Positions 16,718 through 26,352 are shown, counted from the stretch's first letter. The stretch: 64,000 nt of DNA from Tateyamaria omphalii (GCF_014651375.1 NZ_BMWT01000003.1:558001-622000); one strand, 5' to 3'. Notes: a model not told the origin generated them from the letters alone. Program-made: numbers and translations.

Positions 16718-18180
16718 ACATGGCCGCCCAATGCCTGGCGCATCCCAAAGATCAGATTGCAATCATTGATCTCGCATCGACTGCGCGCGTCGAAGTCACC
16801 TACGCCGATTTGTCCGAGATGGTGGATGGTTTGGCGCGGGCTTTGCAAGTCGAGGTGAAAAAGGGTGATCGCGTCGGCGTGTTGTTGTCACAGTCGCCCT
16901 GGTGCGCGGCGGCGCATCTTGCAATCTGGAAAATCGGCGCGATTTCAGTGCCTTTGTTCAAGTTATTCAAGCACGATGCATTGCGATCCCGTATCAATGA
17001 TGCAGATGTTTCCTTGGTGCTGACCGACCCTGAGGGTGCTGCACTGGTCGGGGAACTGGCCCTGTGCTGGCAGGCTGATCAAGCAGGCATCCCGGGCGAT
17101 CCGGTGCCTTTTGCTTCTGCAACTATGAAAACGCCTGCTGTTCTCATCTATACGTCCGGCACCACTGGTCACCCGAAGGGTGCACTCCATGGGCACGGGG
17201 TTCTGGATGGCCACTTGCCCGGTGTCTCGCTCAGCCATGATGAGCTGGGCCAACTGGGCGATCGCTTGTGGACACCAGCGGACTGGGCCTGGATTGGTGG
17301 TCTCTTTGACGTGTTGATGCCCGCGCTGGCCTTGGGCGTGCCCGTTGTCGCGGCACGTATGTCAAAGTTCACAGTAGAAGGCTGCCTGAGAACCATCGAA
17401 CAAGCCTCTGTACAAAATGTGTTTTTCCCGCCAACGGCTCTGCGGATGTTGAAGGCCGAGGGCGCCCGGATTGACGGATTGCGGTCGGTTGCTAGCGGTG
17501 GCGAACCGTTGGGCGCAGAAATGCTGGCGTGGGGTCGGGACGCGCTGGGTGTCACGATCAACGAGTTTTACGGCCAAACGGAATGCAACATGGTGGTGAC
17601 GTCCTGTGCGGCACAGTACGAGACCAAGCCGGGATGCATGGGTCGCCCGGTGCCGGGCTTTGACGTGGCGATCATTGATGAAGATGGCAACATGGCAGAA
17701 GGTGAGGGCGATATAGCGGTCAGGCGCGGCGCTCCCTCAATGATGCTTGAGTATTGGCAGCGCCCGGAGGCTACGGCGGACAAGTTTCGTGGCGAATGGA
17801 TGCTGACCGGGGATCGTGGTCAACAAGATGGGCCCGATATCCGGTTTGTTGGACGCGATGACGATGTCATCACGTCGGGAGGTTATCGTATTGGACCGGC
17901 CGAGATTGAAGACTGCTTGCTGACACACCCAGACGTCGCAACGGTCGGCGTCGTGGGCAAGCCCGATGCACTAAGAACCGAGATCGTCAAAGCCTTTGTT
18001 GTGCCAAAACCGGACAGGCAGCCGGACGCGCATTCGCTGCAGACCTTCGTGAAAGAGAGGCTCGCAAGCTATTCATACCCAAGGGAAATTGAGTTTCTGG
18101 AGGCCTTGCCCATGACTGTCACGGGCAAGGTTATTCGCAAAGAGCTCAAGGCGCGCGCAATCCGCGAGGTGCAGGATTGA
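16714..18180 (+). CDS. AMP-binding acyl-CoA synthetase (short-chain or acetoacetyl-CoA type)
   Basis: 488 residues from ATG 16714; a longer open frame lies inside the upstream small gene. All core motifs of the ANL superfamily are present: YTSGTTGHPKGALHGHG (P-loop), EFYGQTECNMV, LTGDRGQQDG, and the C-terminal TVTGKVIRKELK with the catalytic lysine of the adenylation half-reaction. It activates a carboxylic acid to its CoA thioester via an acyl-adenylate. The operon context suggests isovalerate, methylcrotonate or acetoacetate (an end product of the pathway) as substrate; this is inference. Length is shorter than acetyl-CoA synthetase (~650) and fits medium/short-chain ligases. Confidence 0.88.
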   Translation: MNMAAQCLAHPKDQIAIIDLASTARVEVTYADLSEMVDGLARALQVEVKKGDRVGVLLSQSPWCAAAHLAIWKIGAISVPLFKLFKHDALRSRINDADVSLVLTDPEGAALVGELALCWQADQAGIPGDPVPFASATMKTPAVLIYTSGTTGHPKGALHGHGVLDGHLPGVSLSHDELGQLGDRLWTPADWAWIGGLFDVLMPALALGVPVVAARMSKFTVEGCLRTIEQASVQNVFFPPTALRMLKAEGARIDGLRSVASGGEPLGAEMLAWGRDALGVTINEFYGQTECNMVVTSCAAQYETKPGCMGRPVPGFDVAIIDEDGNMAEGEGDIAVRRGAPSMMLEYWQRPEATADKFRGEWMLTGDRGQQDGPDIRFVGRDDDVITSGGYRIGPAEIEDCLLTHPDVATVGVVGKPDALRTEIVKAFVVPKPDRQPDAHSLQTFVKERLASYSYPREIEFLEALPMTVTGKVIRKELKARAIREVQD

Positions 18181-18194
18181 TGCGCGCCTTGGCC

Positions 18195-18797
18195 TCAGAA
18201 GCGCCGCACGTAGGCAAAGTTCAGAACGATCGGGTCAATTTCGGCGGTGCCGACATTTGCGCCATTCAGAGTCACATCGCTGTCGATGTCGATCCAGCGG
18301 ATGTTGGCGCGGAAAGCGTCACGATCGCTGATCGCATAGTCAATCCCGGCCTGAACGGCTACGCCCCAACTGTCGTCCAGCTCCAGGTTTCCGAGGCCGG
18401 AGGATTCATCCGAGAAGGTGGTGTAGTTCACACCGACACCCAGATATGGCTTCCAAGCGGTCTGGGTCGGGAAGTGATAGTTGACCGACAGGGTTGGCGG
18501 CAAATGCTTGACCGACCCGATTTCACCACCGTTCAGGGAAACGTCGTGTTTGAACTGGGTCGCGGCGAGAAGCTCGACACCCCAGTTGTCGGCAAAGAAG
18601 TATTCGCCGGTGATGGTCAGGGCATAGCCGTTGTCAACATCTGCGGCGGCCCCTGCGAGGGTCCCATTGTCGGAGTCGGGGAAGACACCTCCCAAACCGA
18701 CACCAAGGGTCCAGTCCCCTTTCGATTGAGCGGATGCGCCTCCGGCAAGGGCCAGGGCAGCGCAGGCGGCGATCACGAATCTGCTGGTGTGTTTCAT
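18195..18797 (-). CDS. ompW: OmpW-family outer-membrane beta-barrel protein
   Basis: 200 residues from ATG 18797, which has an AGGTGA site 8 bases upstream; a GTG 12 bases earlier is the alternative. A signal peptide (MKHTSRFVIAACAALALAGG, cut after ASA) is followed by eight-strand barrel sequence with alternating hydrophobics and the family phrases LTITGEYFFADNWGVELLAA, LPPTLSVNYHFP and YLGVGVNYTTF; it ends VLNFAYVRRF with a terminal Phe, as outer-membrane porins do. OmpW channels small hydrophobic molecules across the outer membrane. It runs opposite to the flanking leucine genes. An FNR-type box lies 62 bases upstream, in line with oxygen control of ompW in enteric bacteria. Confidence 0.92.
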   Translation of the reverse strand: MKHTSRFVIAACAALALAGGASAQSKGDWTLGVGLGGVFPDSDNGTLAGAAADVDNGYALTITGEYFFADNWGVELLAATQFKHDVSLNGGEIGSVKHLPPTLSVNYHFPTQTAWKPYLGVGVNYTTFSDESSGLGNLELDDSWGVAVQAGIDYAISDRDAFRANIRWIDIDSDVTLNGANVGTAEIDPIVLNFAYVRRF

Positions 18798-18858
18798 CTC
18801 TTTTTTCACCTGTTATTAAGTTCCTGCGTATCTTTTGCGCGCGCAGCATTTTCGCGCG

Positions 18859-18872
18859 ATGATCCAGATCAA
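18859..18872 (-). promoter_or_regulatory. FNR/FnrL-type box upstream of ompW
   Basis: On the minus strand TTGAT-CTGG-ATCAT matches the TTGAT-N4-ATCAA consensus at nine of ten positions. The centre is about 69 bases before the ompW start codon, compatible with an activator site near -41.5 of a promoter whose transcript has a short leader. The divergent mccB gene starts 63 bases on the other side, so control of mccB is also possible. Confidence 0.6.
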
Positions 18873-18934
18873 TCGCGGACCAAATTCGATTGCGACATTC
18901 CGTCCACCCGCCGTCCTACATGTGGAGTTCTGCC

Positions 18935-20539
18935 ATGCGCCTGACATCTTCGGTCCTGACCGGATCCGATGACTTTCGTTCCAATCGTGCGGCCCATCTC
19001 GATGCGTTGCGCGTTGTGGAAGAGGCGGCGCAGGCTGCGGTGCAGGGCGGTGGCGACCGGTCACGCGACCGGCACGTCAGTCGCGGCAAAATGCTGCCGC
19101 GTGATCGGGTGGCAAATCTGTTGGACCCCGGTTCGCCTTTTCTCGAGGTCGGGGCGACGGCGGCGCACGGGCTCTACGACAGCGCGGCGCCCTGTGCCGG
19201 GGTGATTGCAGGTATAGGCCGTGTCATGGGGCACGAGGTCATGGTGGTGTGCAATGACGCGACGGTGAAGGGCGGCACGTACTACCCGATGACCGTCAAG
19301 AAGCACCTGCGCGCCCAAGAGATCGCGGAGCAAAACCATCTGCCCTGTATCTACCTGGTCGACAGCGGCGGGGCGAACCTGCCCAATCAGGACGAGGTGT
19401 TTCCAGACCGGGATCATTTCGGTCGCATCTTCTTCAACCAGGCGCAGATGAGCGCAAAGGGCATTCCCCAGATTGCGGTCGTCATGGGGTCATGTACGGC
19501 GGGCGGCGCCTATGTCCCGGCCATGTCCGACGTGACCATCATCGTCAAGGAACAGGGCACGATCTTTCTGGCCGGGCCGCCGCTGGTCAAGGCGGCCACC
19601 GGCGAGGTTGTCAGCGCCGAAGACCTTGGCGGCGGCGACGTACACACGCGCCTGTCGGGGGTGGCCGACTACCTGGCCGAGGACGATGCCCATGCGCTGG
19701 CTCTAGCGCGCCGCAGCGTTGGCAACCTGAACCTGCGCAAGCCGACAACCGTCACGCTGCATAGTGTCGAGGAACCTGCCTATGACCCAGAGGAAATACT
19801 GGGTGTCGTCCCCGCGGATTTGCGCACGCCGTATGACATTCACGAGGTAATTGCGCGCACCGTGGACGGATCACGTTTCGATCCTTTCAAGGCGCGGTTT
19901 GGCGAAACGCTGGTCTGCGGCTTTGCCCATATCAAGGGCGTGCCTGTCGGCATCATCGCCAACAATGGCGTGCTGTTTTCCGAAGCCGCCCAGAAAGGTG
20001 CGCACTTCGTTGAACTGTGTTCGCAGCGCAAAATCCCACTGGTGTTCTTGCAGAACATCACGGGGTTCATGGTCGGCCAGAAATACGAAAACGAAGGGAT
20101 CGCGCGCCACGGGGCCAAGATGGTGACGGCAGTGGCGACCACGTCGGTGCCCAAGGTGACGATGCTGGTGGGCGGATCCTTTGGCGCCGGTAATTATGGC
20201 ATGGCCGGGCGTGCCTACTCGCCGCGCTTTCTGTGGTCTTGGCCCAATTCGCGCATTTCCGTCATGGGCGGCGCGCAGGCGGCGGGTGTGCTGGCCACCG
20301 TGAAACGGGACGGGATCGAGCGGGGCGGGGGCACTTGGTCAGCCGAGGAAGAGGCCGCGTTCAAGCAACCAACCATAGATATGTTCGAGGAACAGTCGCA
20401 CCCTCTCTATGCCTCTGCGCGGCTTTGGGATGATGGCGTGATCGATCCCCGCAAAGCGCGGGATGTCTTGCACCTCAGCCTATCTGCAGCCCTGAATGCA
20501 CCGATTGAGGACACACGCTTTGGCGTGTTCCGGATGTGA
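18935..20539 (+). CDS. mccB: 3-methylcrotonyl-CoA carboxylase, carboxyltransferase (beta) subunit
   Basis: 534 residues from ATG 18935, chosen because GTGGAG sits 7 bases upstream; two earlier in-frame ATGs add up to 15 residues. The protein has the paired crotonase-fold carboxyltransferase domains, with [56 protein letters not shown] and [18 protein letters not shown], which together are diagnostic for MccB over propionyl-CoA carboxylase. It moves CO2 from carboxybiotin to 3-methylcrotonyl-CoA to give 3-methylglutaconyl-CoA. The biotin subunit mccA follows after one inserted gene. Confidence 0.95.
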   Translation: MRLTSSVLTGSDDFRSNRAAHLDALRVVEEAAQAAVQGGGDRSRDRHVSRGKMLPRDRVANLLDPGSPFLEVGATAAHGLYDSAAPCAGVIAGIGRVMGHEVMVVCNDATVKGGTYYPMTVKKHLRAQEIAEQNHLPCIYLVDSGGANLPNQDEVFPDRDHFGRIFFNQAQMSAKGIPQIAVVMGSCTAGGAYVPAMSDVTIIVKEQGTIFLAGPPLVKAATGEVVSAEDLGGGDVHTRLSGVADYLAEDDAHALALARRSVGNLNLRKPTTVTLHSVEEPAYDPEEILGVVPADLRTPYDIHEVIARTVDGSRFDPFKARFGETLVCGFAHIKGVPVGIIANNGVLFSEAAQKGAHFVELCSQRKIPLVFLQNITGFMVGQKYENEGIARHGAKMVTAVATTSVPKVTMLVGGSFGAGNYGMAGRAYSPRFLWSWPNSRISVMGGAQAAGVLATVKRDGIERGGGTWSAEEEAAFKQPTIDMFEEQSHPLYASARLWDDGVIDPRKARDVLHLSLSAALNAPIEDTRFGVFRM

Positions 20540-20545
20540 GGCTTG

Positions 20546-21235
20546 ATGATCAAACCCAGTGACATTGCCAGCCGGATTAAGAATGCATTGCCGGACATCA
20601 GTATACCAACGCTTGGGCGCGAGGTGAAATTGCCAGTTTATGTGATTCACAACTCGCTCGATTCCGAGGACTATTTCTTTATCTTTGATTTCGAACAGTT
20701 TGTTGAACAGACTCGCGCGGGCGTGTTTGTCCGACCTGCATTGACTGTCTGGTCCGGACGTTCTGATTTCCGGCGGTCATTGTTTGCGCGCCAATTTCGC
20801 GAAAGCTTCGCACGCGAGTTTGACATTGCACGCGCGCAGTTGGCGCACAGCGATAAGAAGCCAAGAGGTTGGTTCGGTTTCTTGTCTGGCACATTCTTAG
20901 AATTGCGCGGCGCAAACCTTTCGGCCTTTCTGGCCAACCTCGTCCTGCTCGTGGCGACATCAGCAGGGACCAAAGTTCTGTCGCACATTCTTCCCAAGAG
21001 CTGGCTCTCTGGGAAATCTGACACCTCGAAGTTGGAAGAAAGCATCGAAGCCACCCAATCAAAGGTGGATGTGGCATTGGAGAACATACAAATTCGTTTG
21101 CATGAGGAACTGTACAATCATGCGTACCGGGATGGCGGGCGCGGCAAGCGCGCGCAATTGGAATATGACGCTTGGCCGCTGCCAGGATATGTGCGCCAAC
21201 ACCTAAATGATGGCGCTTCGGGAGCTTGGTGGTAA
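20546..21235 (+). CDS. Unknown protein inserted between mccB and mccA
   Basis: 229 residues from ATG 20546, 6 bases after mccB; its TAA directly abuts the mccA ATG. The first 85 residues look like a compact globular domain rich in aromatic and charged residues (EDYFFIFDFEQFVEQ). A hydrophobic stretch (ANLSAFLANLVLLVATSAGT, about residues 124-143) could span the membrane once, and a helical segment with coiled-coil character follows (KLEESIEATQSKVDVALENI). GC is low: I count 89 of 180 in 20581-20760, against 38 of 60 in a sampled mccA row. I recognise no family. Intact frame and tight coupling to both carboxylase genes argue that it is expressed. Confidence 0.7.
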   Translation: MIKPSDIASRIKNALPDISIPTLGREVKLPVYVIHNSLDSEDYFFIFDFEQFVEQTRAGVFVRPALTVWSGRSDFRRSLFARQFRESFAREFDIARAQLAHSDKKPRGWFGFLSGTFLELRGANLSAFLANLVLLVATSAGTKVLSHILPKSWLSGKSDTSKLEESIEATQSKVDVALENIQIRLHEELYNHAYRDGGRGKRAQLEYDAWPLPGYVRQHLNDGASGAWW

Positions 21236-23170
21236 ATGTTCGACACAATCCTCATAGCAAACCGGGGCGAGATTGCGTGCCGTGTGATGGAGACGGCCCA
21301 AGCCATGGGCGTGCGTTGTGTAGCGGTGTACTCCGAGGCCGATGCGGCAGCAAAGCACGTACAGATGGCCGACATGGCTGTGTCCATCGGTGGCGCGGCC
21401 CCTGCTGACAGTTACTTGAAGGGCGACGTGATTGTTCAGGCTGCGTTAGACACAGGTGCGCAAGCCATCCATCCCGGTTATGGTTTCCTGTCTGAAAACC
21501 CGGACTTCGTGGAAGCTGTAGAAGCGGCGGGTCTGACCTTTATCGGACCATCGGCGCAAGCGATCCGGGCCATGGGCCTCAAGGACGCGGCCAAGGCCCT
21601 GATGGTTGAAGCGGGCGTGCCTGTTGTGCCCGGCTATCACGGCGCGGATCAGTCCGATGACCTGTTGGCGACCGAGGCGGACAAGATGGGTTATCCCGTT
21701 TTGATCAAGGCGGTTGCAGGCGGTGGCGGCAAGGGTATGCGCCTTGTCGAAAGTGCAGCCGACTTTGCCGATGCGCTCGCCAGCGCCCGGAGCGAGGCGC
21801 AGACCGCCTTCGGCAATCCGGATGTGCTCGTCGAAAAATTCGTAACGCACCCCCGGCATATTGAGGTGCAGGTGTTTGGCGATGGTACGAACGCCGTGCA
21901 TCTCTTTGAACGCGACTGTTCGCTGCAGCGCCGTCACCAGAAGGTCATTGAAGAGGCGCCAGCCCCCGGCATGACGGACGAGATGCGGGCGACAATGGGG
22001 GCCGCTGCCGTGCGTGCTGCGGAAGCCATTGGCTACAAAGGGGCAGGGACGGTTGAGTTCATCGTCGATGGCTCAGGCCCGCTGCGCCCCGACGGCTTCT
22101 TTTTCATGGAAATGAACACACGCCTGCAAGTGGAACACCCTGTGACCGAAGCGATCACCGGTGTTGATCTGGTCGAATGGCAATTGCGCGTCGCGGCGGG
22201 GGAGCCTTTGCCTGCCGCGCAGGAGAATCTATCGATTTCGGGCCATGCCTTTGAGGCGCGGCTCTATGCCGAGGATGTGCCGGCCGGTTTCTTGCCCGCC
22301 ACGGGGACATTGACGCATCTGACTTTCCCGGATGCAGCACGCGCGGACAGTGGCGTGCGGGCAGGGGACGAGATCAGCCCGCATTACGATCCGATGATCG
22401 CCAAGGTCATTGTGCACGGGCCAACGCGCGATGTTGCCCTGAAACGCTTGTCGCAGGCACTGGAAAAGACACAGGTGGCAGGGACGGTGACTAACCTTGC
22501 CTTTCTGGGCGCGCTGGACGGGCACGCGGGTTTTGCTGCTGGTGAAGTGGATACTGGGCTGATTGCGCGCGACATTGATATGTTGACCACGCCAACGGAG
22601 GTTCAGCCAAGACACGCCATTGCGGCTGCGATGATTGCATCCGGTTTGGACGGCGTTGTTCCGGATGCTGGGTTCTCTTTATGGCAACCATTGCGCCGCT
22701 CCGTGCCGTTGATGCATGGCGACGACGTATTGGACGCTCGTGTTGAGGTTCTCAATCAGGACACGCAACGCTGGTATCTTGATGGAACCGAAATGTTGGC
22801 TGAACGGCGGCAGGGACAATGGACGATCGCGGGCCATCCCGCCCCGGATGTCCACTTGGCTGGCGGTATTGCCACGGTCTTTGACGGTTACGGGATTGCG
22901 TTCCACATCGTCGACCCGCTGGACGTGAACGCCACAGAAGCGGGCGATGGCAATGTGGTCGAGGCGCCAATGCCCGGTCTGGTCAAGGCGGTGTTTGCTG
23001 CACCGGGGGCAATTGTCGCCGAAGGGGATAGGCTCGCCATTCTCGAAGCGATGAAGATGGAGCATGTCCTGCTGGCAGCCCGCGACGGCACGGTCGCCGA
23101 GGTGCTGGCCGCCGAAGGCGATCAGGTGGTTGCGGGTGCGGCACTGGTCCGGCTGGAGGATCAGGCGTGA
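21236..23170 (+). CDS. mccA: 3-methylcrotonyl-CoA carboxylase, biotin-carrying (alpha) subunit
   Basis: 644 residues. The N-terminal two thirds form a biotin carboxylase: FDTILIANRGEIACRV, ATP-grasp glycine loop KAVAGGGGKGMRLV, RDCSLQRRHQKVIEEAP and FMEMNTRLQVEHPVTE. The C-terminal biotin carrier ends with EAMKMEHV, where Lys607 takes biotin. It fixes bicarbonate on biotin using ATP and hands it to MccB. Length matches MccA (~650) better than acetyl-CoA carboxylase AccC (~450). The stop overlaps the next start (GTGA). Biotin is probably attached by the BirA encoded at 49.6 kb. Confidence 0.95.
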   Translation: MFDTILIANRGEIACRVMETAQAMGVRCVAVYSEADAAAKHVQMADMAVSIGGAAPADSYLKGDVIVQAALDTGAQAIHPGYGFLSENPDFVEAVEAAGLTFIGPSAQAIRAMGLKDAAKALMVEAGVPVVPGYHGADQSDDLLATEADKMGYPVLIKAVAGGGGKGMRLVESAADFADALASARSEAQTAFGNPDVLVEKFVTHPRHIEVQVFGDGTNAVHLFERDCSLQRRHQKVIEEAPAPGMTDEMRATMGAAAVRAAEAIGYKGAGTVEFIVDGSGPLRPDGFFFMEMNTRLQVEHPVTEAITGVDLVEWQLRVAAGEPLPAAQENLSISGHAFEARLYAEDVPAGFLPATGTLTHLTFPDAARADSGVRAGDEISPHYDPMIAKVIVHGPTRDVALKRLSQALEKTQVAGTVTNLAFLGALDGHAGFAAGEVDTGLIARDIDMLTTPTEVQPRHAIAAAMIASGLDGVVPDAGFSLWQPLRRSVPLMHGDDVLDARVEVLNQDTQRWYLDGTEMLAERRQGQWTIAGHPAPDVHLAGGIATVFDGYGIAFHIVDPLDVNATEAGDGNVVEAPMPGLVKAVFAAPGAIVAEGDRLAILEAMKMEHVLLAARDGTVAEVLAAEGDQVVAGAALVRLEDQA

Positions 23171-23820
23171 TCACGCTGCATCACTGTCCCCAAACCAGGT
23201 CAATGCGGTCGCTATGGTTGCTGCACGAACTGGAGGTGGAGTTTCAGGTCCAGGTGCATCCCTTCGACAAGTCGCTGCGCGCGCCCGAGTTCCTGAGCCG
23301 CAGCCCTGCAGGGCGCGTTCCGGCGCTCGAGATTGATAGCCACTGCATGTTCGAAACCGGGGCCATCACACAGTATCTGTGTGAGCAGTTCAGCCCCGAA
23401 GGGCTTGGCCGCAGCCCCGGCTCGCCGGAGCGCATGGAGTGGCTGGTCTGGGTGCACTTTGCCGAAACAGTCAGTCAACACTCGGCGGCGCTGACACAAC
23501 AGCACGTCGCCCTCTACGATGACAGTATGCGCAGCCCGACCGTGATGAAGCTGGAAGCGGCGCGTCTGGGAAAATGCTATGATGCGATCGAGGCGCGCTT
23601 GTCCGAACGGGATTACCTGTTAACGTCTGGGTTCTCTGCCGCAGATGTGTCCGTTGGACAGGCTGTCTATATGGCGCGCTACTTCCGCAAGCTTGACGAT
23701 CATCCAACCCTCGCGCGTTGGTTTGAGCGGATCACCAACCGTCCCGCATTTCAGGCAAGCTTGCCGGATGCATCAGCGCGGCTCTATGATCAAGACTTCT
23801 ACCCTGCTTGGGAGGCATGA
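23167..23820 (+). CDS. Glutathione S-transferase-like protein
   Basis: 217 residues from a GTG that overlaps the mccA stop by four bases. The N-terminal thioredoxin-fold half has ITLHHCPQTRSMRSLWLLHE and the cis-proline/glutathione segment GRVPALE ... ETGAITQYLCEQF; the C-terminal half is all-helical with FSAADVSVGQAVYMARYF, the N-capping box of GSTs. It may conjugate or reduce electrophiles with glutathione; unsaturated CoA intermediates of the pathway are conceivable targets, but that is a guess from its place in the operon. Directly followed by HMG-CoA lyase with no gap. Confidence 0.87.
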   Translation: MITLHHCPQTRSMRSLWLLHELEVEFQVQVHPFDKSLRAPEFLSRSPAGRVPALEIDSHCMFETGAITQYLCEQFSPEGLGRSPGSPERMEWLVWVHFAETVSQHSAALTQQHVALYDDSMRSPTVMKLEAARLGKCYDAIEARLSERDYLLTSGFSAADVSVGQAVYMARYFRKLDDHPTLARWFERITNRPAFQASLPDASARLYDQDFYPAWEA

Positions 23821-24675
23821 ATGGACGCGGTTGAAATCTACGAGGTTGGACCGCGCGATGGTCTGCAGAACGAGGCGGGTGAGATCGCGATTGCCGACAA
23901 GATCGCACTGGTCGACAAGCTGAGCGCTGCCGGCTTTCGGCGGATCGAATGTGCAAGCTTCGTCAGCCCCAAATGGGTCCCACAAATGGCGGGCAGCGCC
24001 GAGGTGCTGGCAGGCATTGCCCGTGCCCCGGGTGTTCGCTATGCCGCGCTGACCCCGAACATGCGCGGGTTTGCTGACGCGCGTGCAGCTGGCGCAGACG
24101 AGATTGCGGTGTTTGGCTCCGCCAGCGAAGGGTTCTCACGCGCCAACATCAACGCCAGCATTGACGAGTCGCTGGATCGTTTTGCGCCAGTCATTGATGC
24201 CGCGCGCGCCGTCGATCTGCCCGTGCGGGGTTACGTGTCTTGCGTGGTGGAGTGTCCCTATGACGGTGCGGTTGATCCCGAGGCGGTGGCGCGCGTCGCG
24301 GACCGCCTGTTTGCCATGGGTTGCTATGAGATCAGTCTCGGGGACACCATTGGGCAGGGCACGCCGGACGCGGTCGCACGCATGCTGCTTGCCGTGCGCG
24401 ACGTGGTGCCGGTGGGCCGCCTTGCAGGGCATTTTCACGACACCAATGGACGGGCGCTCGACAACATCGACGCCTCTCTTGCGCTTGGCGTTCGAGTTTT
24501 TGACGCCGCTGTTGGGGGGCTGGGTGGATGCCCCTATGCGCCGGGGGCTGCGGGCAATGTTGCGACCGAAGCGGTGGCAGCGCATTTGGCGCGTTTGGGA
24601 TACGAGACCGGTCTTGATCAGTCGCTGATCGAAGAAGCCGCCGAATTGGCACGCAGCATGCGCATCACCGCATAA
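23821..24675 (+). CDS. mvaB: Hydroxymethylglutaryl-CoA lyase
   Basis: 284 residues. Cleaves 3-hydroxy-3-methylglutaryl-CoA to acetyl-CoA and acetoacetate, the last step of leucine degradation. The TIM-barrel signature VGPRDGLQNE is at residues 9-18; the metal ligands His204 and His206 are in GHFHDTNG; the catalytic Cys237 is in VGGLGGCPYAPGAAGN. Length is normal for the bacterial enzyme. It starts one base after the GST stop and precedes the hydratase by 16 bases. Confidence 0.95.
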   Translation: MDAVEIYEVGPRDGLQNEAGEIAIADKIALVDKLSAAGFRRIECASFVSPKWVPQMAGSAEVLAGIARAPGVRYAALTPNMRGFADARAAGADEIAVFGSASEGFSRANINASIDESLDRFAPVIDAARAVDLPVRGYVSCVVECPYDGAVDPEAVARVADRLFAMGCYEISLGDTIGQGTPDAVARMLLAVRDVVPVGRLAGHFHDTNGRALDNIDASLALGVRVFDAAVGGLGGCPYAPGAAGNVATEAVAAHLARLGYETGLDQSLIEEAAELARSMRITA

Positions 24676-24691
24676 GGCAAGGAACAGAACC

Positions 24692-25477
24692 GTGACTGAC
24701 ACTCTTTCGATCACTGTTGATCCACGCGGCGTTGCGACGCTGCTGCTGGACCGTGCGGACAAGCACAACGCGATGAATGCGGCCATGATTGCGGACCTGC
24801 ACGATGCAGCCCGTACGCTGGGCAGCGACGACGCCGTTCGTGTTGTCGTTCTTGCCGCCGCTGGCAAGACCTTCTGTGCGGGTGGCGATCTGGGATGGAT
24901 GCGCGAGCAGATGCAGTCGGATGCGGAAACGCGGGCGCAAGAGGCGGGCAAGCTTGCCCATATGCTGCATGCACTCAATACAATGCCAAAGCCGCTGATC
25001 GGGGCGATCCACGGCAACGCCTTTGGGGGCGGGGTCGGGATGGCGTCGGTCTGTGACATCGCGATTGGGGCTGATCACATCAAGATGGGACTGACGGAGA
25101 CTCGGCTTGGCATTATCCCAGCCACAATCGGTCCCTACGTGGTCGCACGGATGGGCGAGGGGCGCGCGCGGCGCGTGTTCATGTCGTCGCGGCTGTTTGA
25201 TGCCTCCGAAGCGGTTGAGCTTGGCCTTTTGGCCAAAGCGGTCCCGGCGGACGATCTGATGCAAGCCGTCGAGGCCGAAGTAACCCCATATCTAAGCTGT
25301 GCCCCCGGCGCGGTCGCCGCCGCCAAGGCACTGGCGCGGGAGTTTGGCCCCCGGATCGATGACCAGACGATTGCAACATCCATCGGCGCCCTGAAATCGC
25401 GCTGGGAAACCGAAGAGGCTGCGGAGGGCATTGATGCATTCTTTGCCAAGCGCAAGGCAAGTTGGGCACGCACCTAA
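24692..25477 (+). CDS. liuC: Enoyl-CoA hydratase, probably methylglutaconyl-CoA hydratase
   Basis: 261 residues from a GTG start with AAGGAA about 8 bases upstream. Crotonase-fold signatures are clear: DKHNAMNAAMIADLH, AAGKTFCAGGDLGWM for the CoA oxyanion hole, and HGNAFGGGVGMASVCDIAIG with LTETRLGIIPATIGPYV. It adds water to 3-methylglutaconyl-CoA to give HMG-CoA, and that role is inferred from its place after mccA, mccB and HMG-CoA lyase, which otherwise lack this step. It is the last gene of the module; its stop overlaps the convergent lysR stop by four bases. Confidence 0.9.
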   Translation: MTDTLSITVDPRGVATLLLDRADKHNAMNAAMIADLHDAARTLGSDDAVRVVVLAAAGKTFCAGGDLGWMREQMQSDAETRAQEAGKLAHMLHALNTMPKPLIGAIHGNAFGGGVGMASVCDIAIGADHIKMGLTETRLGIIPATIGPYVVARMGEGRARRVFMSSRLFDASEAVELGLLAKAVPADDLMQAVEAEVTPYLSCAPGAVAAAKALAREFGPRIDDQTIATSIGALKSRWETEEAAEGIDAFFAKRKASWART

Positions 25478-26352
25478 CCCTCGGTCTCACCGGCAAAAGC
25501 AGAACGCTTCCGGCGCAGTGCCGTTGAAACAAATTCGGTAAAGGTGGCAATACGTGGTACCGCCCGCAAATCTGCGTGGGTTAGCACCCATATGGGCAGG
25601 TATGGCATAAGCGGAAGGCCGGGCACGCGCGCAAGGTCCGGATCCGTGTCGCCGATAATGCACGCCACACGCGAGGCGCCAAGACCAGCACGCATCGCCC
25701 CCAACATGGCCACCATGTCATCAAGGGCCATTGCTGTTGTCGTATTTGGATATACGGCCATCACTTCCTTGGGCGTCGGTTGCCAATGCAGGAAGCGCAA
25801 CCACCGCAACGCGCGATTAGGGTCGTTTTCAAGCTCTGCAATATAGGTTTTGCTCGCGTAGACAGCCGATTTCTGCACCGCCACCTGCCGTCCGACCAAA
25901 TCCGGATCAGGGGTGTCAGAGATCCGAATGGCCACATCGGCCTCGCGTTCCGCAAGGTTCAGCGTTTCGATGCTGCCGATAATGGTCAATTCGATGTCCG
26001 GGTGCGCTTTCGCGAAATCACCAAGGATCGGCGCAAGCACAGACTGCACCATCAAGTGGGGTGCAGTGACGGTCAATGGCCCGCTTAAAGCAATATCACG
26101 TGCGGCAATCACGCGCGTCAAACTGGACTGTTCGGTTTCAAACGCCTCGGCGGTACGAGCTGCATCGCGACCAGCTTGGGTGGGCACGTACCCGGAAGGC
26201 CGCCGGTCAAAAAGTGATGTCCCAAGCGCTGCTTCCGCCGCTGAAATCCTGCGTGAGACGGTGGCGTGATTGACGCCAAGCGACCGCGACGCACCGCTGA
26301 TGCCACCATGTCGTACGGTCTCAAGTACATATTTCAGATCGTTCCAGTCCAT
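25474..26352 (-). CDS. LysR-family transcriptional regulator
   Basis: 292 residues. The first 60 residues are a winged helix-turn-helix of the LysR type (MDWNDLKYVLETVRHGGISG, ASRSLGVNHATVSRRISAAE), the rest a periplasmic-binding-protein-like effector domain (GPLTVTAPHLMVQSVLAPIL, EREADVAIRIS). Such proteins act as tetramers and usually activate a divergent gene in response to a small ligand. Here the divergent gene encodes a DUF1330 protein, and a 20-bp palindrome lies between them. It converges on the hydratase gene, so control of the leucine module is possible but not indicated. Confidence 0.92.
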   Translation of the reverse strand: MDWNDLKYVLETVRHGGISGASRSLGVNHATVSRRISAAEAALGTSLFDRRPSGYVPTQAGRDAARTAEAFETEQSSLTRVIAARDIALSGPLTVTAPHLMVQSVLAPILGDFAKAHPDIELTIIGSIETLNLAEREADVAIRISDTPDPDLVGRQVAVQKSAVYASKTYIAELENDPNRALRWLRFLHWQPTPKEVMAVYPNTTTAMALDDMVAMLGAMRAGLGASRVACIIGDTDPDLARVPGLPLMPYLPIWVLTHADLRAVPRIATFTEFVSTALRRKRSAFAGETEG

